NCBI GenBank assembly: GCA_963575645.1
Contig: OY754464.1
Coordinates: 45,374,192-45,438,191, forward strand
Reading direction: 5' to 3'
Length of the DNA: 64,000 bases
From: Xanthostigma xanthostigma
Lineage: Eukaryota; Arthropoda; Insecta; Raphidioptera; Raphidiidae
In this document: positions 44,772-54,108 of the stretch, piece by piece
Layout of the letters: the number at the start of each line of letters is the position of its first letter
How positions within the stretch are numbered: position 1 is the stretch's first letter
Translations under genes and position numbers: made by a program
The notes under the pieces: model-generated
Told to the model about the DNA's origin: nothing
The model's database searches: none
What the model saw: the letters and a program-made list of their open reading frames with translations, nothing else

Positions 44772-44810
44772 GGCCAACGTTTCGAAAAATTTATTTTCAT
44801 CTTCAGGGCC
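44772..44810 (-). ncRNA. Hammerhead-like motif, foldback left arm
   Basis: Minus strand: GGCC-CTGAAGA-T-(GAAAA...TTTTC)-GAAACGTT-GGCC. Stem I GGCC/GGCC and a perfect 5-bp stem II; the core matches CUGANGA and GAAA, with one extra nucleotide before stem II. Confidence 0.4.
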
Positions 44811-44925
44811 TCAAGCTGGTTGAAAGGTGGTAAATTGTTAAAACAACATACATGATCATATTATTATATTATTATTATGATCATGTATGTTGTTTTAACA
44901 ATTTACCACCTTTCGACCAGCTTGA

Positions 44926-44964
44926 GGCCCTGAAGATGAAAATAAATTTTTCGAAACGTTGGCC
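44926..44964 (+). ncRNA. Hammerhead-like motif, foldback right arm
   Basis: Same motif as 44772-44810, on the plus strand. Confidence 0.4.
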
Positions 44965-45234
44965 ACTAGCGAAACATTGGTAAAGCTTATTTATTTATGA
45001 TCCTCAACCAAAACCTTCCTTCATCGTAACAGTCTATTGGATCAGGACTACTTTATGCTGAAGACATCTAATATTTTTTCCTATTTTCCATAAAAACTTG
45101 TCTATGGTCCCTGAAAAAGTGGTTTTTCCGAAAGAACTTCATCTGGAAAAGGTGCGTGTAAATTTTTTTCGGAAAATTTAAACATTTGTCGAAAATTACT
45201 TTGGTTTTTAACATTGCTCCGGTCTCTTTTATAG

Positions 45235-45768
45235 GATAATGATGTGCGTGTCTTCGAGGATGTCGCAATTTTCTCATCATCGGAGCTTGGAAAAATATCT
45301 CCAGCGGTATCTAATTCTATTACCACTGTAGATATCACCGAAATTGCCATTGAAGGGAGGTCTACTGATGCACCTATGGAATACGATGCAGCTTTGGATG
45401 GAGCTGAGCACATGGAGGAAAACACTGCTACATCAGCTGACCGAGTGAATCAAACGTCGATGCCGATGACTTTTGATAATTTTGCGCCGCAAGCGAATTC
45501 CGACAAGAGTTGCATCTTTTGCTCCGTTTGTGTTAAGAAAAAAGGCCAGACTAGATATGTGCCTAGTGCCTCAAGTAATCCTGACACAATTTCTAAAATT
45601 TCAAATTATACGAAGCGTTAAATGATGATGAATTGTTGGCTAAGTTAAAAGATTGCGGTTCGGTATCTTATCACTCTACGTGTTATTCGAACTACTTTTC
45701 ACGATTTGAGCAGTATAGCGCGGAGGAAAAAGAAACACGGAAATGACATGATTTGCGCAATATTCACA
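45235..45768 (+). pseudogene. Exon 3 of the Cys/His-rich transposon protein
   Basis: The acceptor TCTCTTTTATAG ends at 45234. The exon reads DNDVRVFEDVAIFSSSELGK, an acidic Ser/Thr stretch, then CIFCSVCVKKKGQTR (Cys pair), and after a frameshift at about 45620 ALNDDELLAKLKDCGS and VSYHSTCYSNYFSRFEQYSA. The CxxC ... YHxxC pair is a plausible zinc site typical of this family. Closely spaced frameshifts or stops follow. Confidence 0.55.
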
Positions 45769-46019
45769 GAGCTGCATTAAATACTTTTTCCGATTTTGTA
45801 CTCGAGGAAATTATTCAGAAGGGAAAAGTTTAACGATTTATTCTCTCGTTAGCATGCTTGACTTTTAGAATACGGCGGTTCTCAATTCGGCCGAGAGGCT
45901 TTCGAGAATTATAATGCCTAGAATTTACAAGATAAACTTTTGAGAGTTTTCAAAAATCAAATTGTCATTATAACTTCTGATACTCCTCTGGAAAAAAAAT
46001 TTACAGGAGCAATATAGAT

Positions 46020-46442
46020 ATTAGATCATAAGCGGTGAATGTGATATCGCGGAAGAATTGCTTCTTTTAATAACCTGTCTTGTAGTTGGGCCAGATTATA
46101 GACACCGAAATAATGATTACGACAAAGATAAAATTAACTCTTTTTGTTTAGATTTGATTTACGCTGTAAGTAAAGGCCGAATTAAGCCCGCGAAAAGTAT
46201 GATATTGGGGTTGGCGATGAAATCAATAACGAGTTGCAGAAAAGTCATGACTATTTTAAACAGACTCGTGCACTCGATTTGCTACGCGCTTGCGGAAGAA
46301 TTCGAGACTGCGAAAATACATACTCGGCTTATGAAGAAAATAGAATGATTCCAGCTGGAATTACCATTTCAAATGGTAAAAGCTGTACGCACTTAGCATA
46401 CAATAATTTCGATCGGCTAACGGAAAAGATACTCTGTTGGTA
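46020..46442 (+). pseudogene. Middle part of the Cys/His-rich transposon protein
   Basis: Frames read LVVGPDYRHRNNDYDKDKIN, FCLDLIYAVSKGRIKPAKSM and ILGLAMKSITSCRKVMTILN. After a frameshift: ITISNGKSCTHLAYNNFDRL. I recognise this as the conserved central part of the same uncharacterised family ('SDGRI..K...LGL..KS.T.S.....ILNRLGH', 'A.DNFDR'). The sequence is cut at 46443 by an LTR-like sequence. Confidence 0.55.
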
Positions 46443-46640
46443 TTGTTGCGCGCTCCCTGTTGGGACGACTATGTTTTCTGTGGAATAACAATGGAACGCA
46501 GGTAGTCAAAACCCGACCTTCATAACGTTGCCTGAAGAAGGCGATACATGTAAAAGAAGGCTCTCGGTGCTTCTAGAACATTCGACCATGCGGGTGATTT
46601 TAAAGGACAATGTGAATCCGACGATGAGTCTGTAAAAATT
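46443..46640 (+). mobile_element. Partial LTR related to the solo LTR at 6538
   Basis: TGTTGCGCGCTCCCTGTTGG and the next about 45 bp match the start of the LTR at 6538. Similarity then fades. It interrupts the gene remnant. Confidence 0.45.
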
Positions 46641-47296
46641 ATAAATTTTCGATTAAAAATATTAAATATTACCAACTTTTCATACCCATGTATGGTGTGA
46701 GAAGCCTGCTCATGATGCAAGAATAGGGCTTTTGAATAAAAAAATATGGATTTTTACTTTTTTTTAATAATTTATCATAAATAATATTGAATACCGAAAA
46801 GGAATAACATTTTAGTCATAGGCGATTAGTAACAAATTAATTAAAATGTATAAAAGTTATAAAATAATAATAAAAAAATGGAATTTGTATAATTTATAGA
46901 AACAAAGAACTGATTTGAAATTTAGAAAAACGTTTATTATTTATATAGTATATTATTTATATCGTAGTAGAATCTGCGATTCGTGAACCTTCTTTGTCGT
47001 AAATCGCAATGTAGCTACTACTCCGAAAATAAAATTAATTCAGTACTATCATAACATAGGTTAAGTTACTCGTTTTACAGTAGCTATATGGTTCTACCTT
47101 TGTTCTAAGTTCCAGGTAATATTGGAAAAGTCTTAAGTTGATATGTACTATTTTTTTTAAATTATTTTTAATTTACTACACAACTTTTGTGACCCATTTT
47201 GAAAAATATTATTAAATTCGAGCAAATGTCAAATAAAATTTGATACAGCTACACGTACACCCAAATGGTTCTCATTTCTGTCGGAAAAGAATTGTG
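46641..47296. other. AT-rich interior of the large TIR element
   Basis: No domain recognised. Confidence 0.4.
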
Positions 47297-48009
47297 TTCT
47301 TTAATTTTATGTATAATTATACCATGGATACAAAGCCATAAAAAACAATACGACGTCACACGCTTTTTTTGGCACGTTATCGGAAGCTAGTTATGAACGT
47401 AGTTTTGCTATAAAACTTGTATGTGATATTTCCAGTTATGTAAAAAAAAATGTTTCATTAAAAAATTCAATTGCTTTTTTTTAATGAAGGGTACGCCAAC
47501 CAACTACGGAACGATTTAAAAAGTTAAAACCTTTCATTTAAATGTAATTTCAACCTATTCGGTTATGAGGTAAAAATACATATTTTGCGAATAAACTTTA
47601 GACGCGGTTGGCGGAGATTTCGGCCCACCGGAACCCGCCAACCTACCGAGTTTAAGTACGTTAAGAACGTAAGTAAACTTCAAAATAAAGTAAACAACAT
47701 TCTATTCGGAGATGCATAGGGTAACCGTTGTTTTTGGGTGACCGGAAGTGACCACGTTTTCACGGTCTTACCCACTCCAGCCTGCCAACCATTGTATTTT
47801 TTTGTTAAGCAGGGTTTAAATTTCTCAAATATCCATGACCTGGCCTATTCGGAGATCCGTAGGGTTTTAGTGTTACGGGCTCTCGTGCTATTAGTTCATA
47901 GCTGAATAGCTTGAAGACTACATAATAGTAGTTTACTATGTGAAAAAGAGGGTCATCGAGTTTTAATAGTCACTCGAGTCGAAATATAATTACGTTCAAT
48001 ATATATCAT

Positions 48010-48785
48010 TTCTAACTCTAATATTATAAATGCGAACGTGAGTTTGTTTGTTTGTTTGTTACCCTTTCACGCGTAATCCGCTGAACAGATTTCGATAAAT
48101 TTAGAATCCTGAGGAAGGACATAGGCTACTGTTCGTAGCAAAAACAACCCTGAAATAAAATCAAAGTGTTTAAAAATTGTATTTTTAATTGGTACTACAA
48201 TAGTGCTTTTTGACAAAACATCCTCATAGTTCAGCCATATTTAATTTAAAATATTTACAAATTATACATACAAACCATCCCCGTTTAACGCTCTTTCTAT
48301 TAGTGGAAACCGTTTTAATATCCATTGCGTTGTTTATAAGAAGTACGCGGATACCATGGACAGAGGGAAACGGCAATTTGGTATTAAAAGTATGTAGTGA
48401 TGACAAAACACCGTCATAGTTCAGCCATATTTTGTACAAAATATTTACAAATTATATACACAATTCGTCCTCGTTTGTCGCTCTTTCTGTTAGTGAAAAT
48501 CGTTTCAAAATCCGTTGCGTGCTTTAGAAGAAGTAAGCGGAGAAACAGACAGCGACTTTTTTTCTATACTATGTAGTGATAATGCTTTTTGACAAAACAT
48601 TCTCATAGTTCAGCCATATTGTGTACAAAATATTTACAAATTATATGTACAAACCTTCCTGGTTTATCGCTCTTTTTATTAGTAAAAACCGTTTCAAAAT
48701 CCGTTGCGTGGTTTAGAAGAATAACGCGGATAAACAGACAGAGGGAATCGGCGACTTTCTTTTATACTATGTAATGATAATGATA
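48010..48785 (+). repeat. Dispersed repeat with a triplicated 190-bp 3' unit
   Basis: The start ATTATAAATGCGAACGTGAG, followed by GTTTGTTTGTTTGTTACCC, resembles a repeat common in Lepidoptera. From about 48203 a unit of roughly 190 bp (CATAGTTCAGCCATATT ... AAAATCCGTTGCGTG ... TACTATGTAGTGAT) is repeated three times in tandem. No coding content. Confidence 0.7.
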
Positions 48786-48940
48786 ATGATGATAAATTCA
48801 ATTTGATATAACCGATGGCAAACATCTTTCGGTTATCTCTCTCTGTTGCACAATTTAACATGGCAATTTAAAAATTGCGTATGTTCTGTCTTAAAATAAA
48901 ATTGGTCGATAATTTTATTTAGGTATTATTAAAATAAAAA

Positions 48941-50120
48941 GATAGGCCAAGCTATAGAGATTTAAAAAAGCGTTCTCGTGACATAAGGACTAGTAGCAAA
49001 CCGATTGTGCGATGATATAAAAGATAATAAGCAGATGAGTAGGTATGTGTTTTTCACTCGAGTTTCCGGTCCATTTGTTAGTTATCAACAGTTTATTGCA
49101 AAAAAAACACGATTTTTGTCTTTTTTGGCTTGTAACTTTGAAACTAATGGAGCAATCGGAATGCCCCAATGAAATGGTTTGTAGAGAATTGAAATATCTA
49201 CAGAATGAGAGGTCGAATGTCTTAATCGGATAATTAGGTCCTGAAAAATTTAGGAAAAACCAGATAATTAGGCGTTTTTTCGAAAATTTATAGCTCCGTC
49301 ATTTTTTGAGCTGGAGCGCTAAAAACACTCGTAAAATTCGTGAAAAACGGCCGAGCGCGCCCTCTCAGGCGAGTGGTGGGAGAATATAAATAACATGCGC
49401 GCCGTGCGCGCTATTACTATATATACGCTTCTCCGCCGCTGCTCGTTCCACCACCACTCGACTGCGAGCACGTGCTCGGCCGTTTTTCGCGAACTTTACG
49501 AGTGTTTTTAGCATGCTTCCAGGCATTTGATCGAAAAACTAAAATCTACGTTTTGTAGTGCACGATGTCAACTTTTCAAAACTTTTTTTGAAATTATTAT
49601 CGGACTTACGGTAACGCATACAGGCCTGCCGGAAAAAAGTGCACTGCAAACTTTCAATCAAGATTTCGCGAAAACTAATAATCTGACAGCACCCACCTTT
49701 GGCACATATAAAGAACATTATAATCCCTACTTTCTCTCAAAATTTTAGCGCTCCAGCTCAAGAAATGACGGAGCTATAGATTTTCGAAAAAACGCCTAAT
49801 TTTCTGGTTTTTCCTAAATTTTTCAGGACCTAATTATCCGATTAAGACATTCAACCTCTCATTCTGTAGATATTTCAATTCTCTACAAAGCATTTCATTG
49901 GGGCATTCCGATTGCTCCATTAGTTTCAAAGCTACAAGCAAAAAAAGACAAAACTCGCGTTTTTTTGCAATCAACTGTTGATAACTAACTAATGGACCGG
50001 AAACTCGAGTGAAAAACATATACCTATTCATCTGCTTATTATCTTTTATATCATCGCACAATCGCTTTGCTACTAGTCTTTATGTCATGCAAAAATGCTA
50101 TACAGCTTGACCTATTTGGG
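48941..50120. mobile_element. 1.2-kb foldback with a nested inner foldback
   Basis: The outer inverted arms (about 48941-49330 and 49745-50120) share CTCGAGTTTCCGGTCCATT and AGAGAATTGAAATATCTACA. Inside, 49327-49516 is a second inverted pair (CTAAAAACACTCGTAAA and the complement, with CGGCCGAGC) enclosing a GC-rich core. A 73-codon frame at 49527 has no recognisable domain. Confidence 0.75.
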
Positions 50121-50169
50121 AAGATGTTTGATATGCAAATATGAAAAGCCCTATTGTTTTTGGGGATAC

Positions 50170-50640
50170 TTAGCGCATGTGTAAAAGATATATATAATAT
50201 ATATAATAATGGTTTTTTATATAATAATGTTATATCTTTCATACCGGTTTATTATACTATCTATTTTTACGAGTTTTGTAAATTTTTTGGAGAAAATTGG
50301 CGCATATTTTGTCGTTTTTTTTTAATATAATAGTCGTGTACTTTTAATAATGGTTTTTTATTCTATTTTACAAGAAAGTTTTGTAAAATGTTTTTTGAGG
50401 GAAAGTCGGCGCATGCGCAGAAGAGGTATAAGTTATAAAGTTGTTTGTATATAACAATGGCATACTTTTCATAACGGTTTAGTATACGATCTATTTTTAC
50501 AAGAGTTTTGTATAATTTTTTGGGAAAAATCGGAGCATGCGCAAAAGAGATACATGTCTTAGTGTTTTTACATAATAATAGTGTACTTTTTAAAATGTTT
50601 TATTATTTCATTTTAAAGAAAGTTCTGTAAAAAATACGAG
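50170..50640 (+). repeat. Tandem 125-140-bp repeats with CGCATGCGC
   Basis: Three to four diverged units containing TTTTGTAAA...GGGAAAATCGG and GCATGCGCAAAAGAG. Related single units occur at 34800, 42200-42400 and 63905-64000. Confidence 0.6.
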
Positions 50641-51743
50641 TTTTACTCATTATTAACTTTTAACTTGACAATAATTTGACAACTCAATATGTGAATATAA
50701 CTGCAGGTACATAATTATTTATATCTGTTGAAAGTGTTCGCATAATCTCCGACATACATAATATATATTTACACTTCTCTCACTCATGTGTCGTGAACGT
50801 CGTTTATCTTTATCTTTACAAATCAGTATCTCTCATTATTATAAAGTTTATAAAAATTTAGTAGTTTAGTACCGAATGTACTTTGATAGGTAACTGCCAT
50901 GTGCATGCTTACCCTTTTTGTTACTTGTACGTAGACTGGAGACAAGTGAAGTGAAGCCTTGTTAGGTGGTCAATTTTTAATTAAAGATCACTTCTTATTT
51001 TTTGACATTAAAAAAATACGGAAAAACTATTTTTTCTCCTTTAATCTGTTTCAATAATCAGTGAAAAGTGGGATGAAGTCTCGGATTAGAACTGAAGTCA
51101 TATATTAAAGAAGTCACGGAAACCCTCTCAAACCCTACATTTACGTTAAAAGTCGTGTCAGAAACCGAGCATTAATGTTTTACTGTCGCCCAATATGCTC
51201 ATTTTTCCAAGGCAATGTTCTGTAGGTAGATGGAAAAAAATCTTATTTCACGCTATGGAAATGTCACATTTGCACAAATTAGTTAATGAATTATTCCAGT
51301 AAATTTAATAATAAAAGATAAGATTTAATCTATTATTATTATTATACGTACTGTTTTCAACACAATACAGGACTGTTTAAACTACGACACTTATTGTTTA
51401 AATTGGCAAAACCAAAATTTCCCGCAAATTTTCCACTGTATAATGAAAATTGAAAAAAAATTGATTAAAAAAATAAAATAAAAATTTTAAAAAAATATGA
51501 AATATGTATATAGAATATATAAATATCAAGTGGACTAAAATGGAACAAGAAAAAAAAAAAAACAAAAATTCAATGATGTCAGTAGGGATCCACTGCGCCA
51601 TGGCACACTTGGCCTAGTGCCGCTGTTGTGATATAGAAGTATGGGTTATGTGCAAGGAGGCGGAGTTACAAATTTTTCGATGCGAGCGTTTGTGGTGAGA
51701 CTAGGCGAAACTTCAACCTCTAATTTTCCGTATGTCAGTGAGC
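50641..51743. other. Intergenic sequence left of the intact gypsy
   Basis: No gene recognised. Ends at the GAGC target duplication (51740-51743). Confidence 0.4.
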
Positions 51744-52625
51744 TGTTACCCGCACGCCGTAGTCGACCAATCAAATCAGAAAAGTCATACCACGTGCGTA
51801 CGGTATTTAAAAAAAGGACGGGTTCTGTCCCTAGCGGATCTTTATCGTTGTTCAGTATTGGTAGCGTATTAAAAGTAAAGCTTCATCACACGAGATCAGA
51901 TATGTACAATGGTTTATTTACAAAAATGAAATTTACATTAACTACGAGTATACAAAATATATAATAACTACTTCTAACAAATTCTTAATTCCCTATAATA
52001 TACTATTATGCAGTGGTAGACATTGCTGCAAGCAATGTCTAGCCTACCGAACTACGAAACCCAAAATGTACTTACATGATAATCTTCGACAACCAACTTC
52101 AACGACCGATGAGCAAAGACTGAATGATCAGTAAATGAATGATGAATAGTGAATGAGTGAATAATGAATGAACAAATGATTAAAGAATGAATGAATAATG
52201 AATGAATTTTCACCGCGTTCTGCCCTTTTCTCAAAATTACCCCACTCTTAACTTGTCTGCGAGCGCATGCCTTCAACCAATCGCAAACGGGCATGTAATC
52301 GCGTTGCGCCTGCGTAGTTAGTTATACTGATTTTAAGGGGTTGAGATAGGGGGGTTCTACGAATTCTGTTGGTTTTTATGACCTGACCTTCGAAATAGAT
52401 ACCATGTATGTTTCTATTGTTTTCCGTATCAACTAAAGTAAATATTTACGTCTTGGGTTCATTTGGATTTCGCATTCTACTCTTATCTCTAATTTTCTCT
52501 ATATTCTTTGAAAAAAAACCCTTAATGTATTTTTAGTCCAGTGGCGTACCAGAGATTTTTATTCTTCCACTGTATAATAATATTAAAAATATGTTTTGGC
52601 GTCGCCTGGTTTGGCGCCGTTAACA
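51744..52625 (-). repeat. 3' LTR (882 bp)
   Basis: Minus-strand LTR, TGTTAACGGCGCC...GGGTAACA. Contains a perfect inverted repeat AGACATTGC/GCAATGTCT (52017-52040) and a GAATGAAT-type degenerate microsatellite (52120-52205). No difference from the other LTR seen on reading. Confidence 0.93.
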
Positions 52626-52640
52626 CCACTCCCCCCTTAA
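52626..52640 (-). promoter_or_regulatory. Polypurine tract
   Basis: The minus strand reads AAGGGGGGAGTGG immediately before the 3' LTR: the primer for plus-strand DNA synthesis. Confidence 0.8.
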
Positions 52641-52899
52641 AAAAAAATTTTAGTCTCAACAGGGACTAAGATTCTTTTAGTAACAAAAAAAACGAATTTT
52701 ACGGAGTATTGACTCCCCCCCTTCTGGTACGACACCGGGCTCATACTTATGTCTATGAATCAACTTATTGGTAACCATTGTTGAACTACAAAAAAAAACT
52801 TATAACTCTTAACACTTTTCTATGACCAACCAATTACGTTTTTAACCTCACAGTTAGTTAAAAAAAAGGAAATTATTCTTCTCCACTCCCTGGTTTAGT

Positions 52900-53322
52900 T
52901 TAACTATTTCGGGTTATGTCGTGATGTGCCGGCGTCTCTTGCAGCTGGATTATTACACCCTTGTACGGTGTCACGGCTGGTTCCGGTCGGTTGCTGCTGG
53001 CTCTGGTAGATTTGAAAACTCGGGCGATCGCTCGGTGGGTGAATTTTGCTGTCGTTGCATCGCCTCGGGTGTAGCTAGTGATCAGCTTGGTCGTTGCTTC
53101 TTTGCTGATCGCGTTGCTGAGGTTTATAACTTGTAGGTTTGTCGGAGTACGCGACAAGCTTCTTGTCAGCGTGTTTACTATGGCTTGGCGCTCGACGTCG
53201 AACTCTCCTCTCACTTGGGATGCGTGAGAGTACCTCCCGCAGTGTGTGACTTGTCGTTGGACCTCCACCTTTGGACGATCCGTGTAGTCGGCGTCTTGCA
53301 GTAGCTGTATGCATGCTTCAGC
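52900..53322 (-). CDS. Unrecognised frame 3' of pol, about 140 codons
   Basis: Open on the minus strand from a TAG at 53323-53325 to the stop at 52900-52902. It has no early ATG; the first likely alternative start is GTG at 53268, so expression would need splicing or a non-AUG start. About 50 percent GC, unlike the AT-rich DNA on both sides, which suggests it was coding. Residues include QRQVTHCGRYSHASQVRGEF and SNAISKEATTKLITSYTRGD. No signal peptide, transmembrane segment or known domain seen. It sits where an envelope or accessory gene would be. It could be a remnant or simply GC-rich non-coding sequence. Confidence 0.3.
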   Translation of the reverse strand, partial: AEACIQLLQDADYTDRPKVEVQRQVTHCGRYSHASQVRGEFDVERQAIVNTLTRSLSRTPTNLQVINLSNAISKEATTKLITSYTRGDATTAKFTHRAIARVFKSTRASSNRPEPAVTPYKGVIIQLQETPAHHDITRNS

Positions 53323-54108
53323 CTACTAGATATTCTTCACCTGGTATTGACAGTCTTTTATCTCCAGTAGTGATATCGTCGTAATGTTTGGCCACGACCC
53401 CGCACAACACCGTTAATATTAAATTCTCGTACATCATAACTTCGCGCTTTCGAACGTCTTGTTAACTAGTATATATTATAAAAAAAAGGTCTCTGCCTTA
53501 CACACTTTTACACAGTTTACTATGTCTTAGCCACTCTTTCACTTCTGATTAATGTATCTCGCGGCACTCATTTAAGTTTATTAGCTCACATACAGTTTTG
53601 TCTCTTTTTGGGTCATAGAAAATTGGTCTCTAACAACATAATATAACATAAAAAAAATATTGGTTACACTCTTCAAACAAGGAGAATTTCACCATTATTA
53701 ACGTCATTGCTACATATGTATTCTTTCAATTATCTTTAGGTTTCCTCTATTGAAATGGTGTAATTCCCCTTCATATTACAATAAAGGCGTACTATTACTG
53801 ACTCCCCTCTTCACATTATTAAACTTATCCGTAAAAGTATACTCTAACTGTCCCAACAAGAACCAAGATCTTCACAATAACTATATCACCCGAAAGGAAT
53901 AATTTTTCTAGATTAAATATGAAGAAAATCTACCTATTATGGAATTTAATACTACCGCTATCCCTTTTTATTTTCGACATCTTGGTTATTGCTGTCCGTT
54001 ATGACTTATAGTATGGTAACGCTCATATTTACAAAATACCACACAGACAGATAAAAAAAAAAGAAAAACAACAAAAGAATCGGCTCTGAAACAAAAGAAA
54101 GATTATTA

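Larger units (their letters stand above)
44710..45026. mobile_element. Palindromic foldback in an intron, two ribozyme-like motifs
   Basis: A nearly perfect 317-bp palindrome (CGATGAAGGAAGGTTTTGGT ... complement) sits between exons 2 and 3. Each arm carries CTGAAGATG...CGAAACGTT. Probably derived from an inverted pair of Penelope-like terminal sequences. Confidence 0.8.
40339..47883 (+). mobile_element. Large TIR DNA transposon with nested insertions
   Basis: Inverted terminal repeats of about 0.6 kb: 40339-40945 and 47297-47883, outermost AGAGCCCGTAACACTAAAAC. They include GGTTGGCGGGTTCCGGTGG / CCACCGGAACCCGCCAACC and the CTTCCGATAACGCGCC-GTGACGT block. Between them lie exons of a Cys/His-rich transposon protein (44275-46440), a nested related element (about 41008-44210), a minisatellite-ended foldback (41343-42890), an intronic foldback (44710-45026) and an LTR fragment (46443). 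No target duplication is evident. Autonomous copies presumably encode the complete protein. Confidence 0.7.

Noticed and set aside
45068-45425. Minus-strand frames opposite exon 3 of the Cys/His-rich gene
   Set aside because: Shadow frames; the plus strand has the family motifs and splice acceptor.
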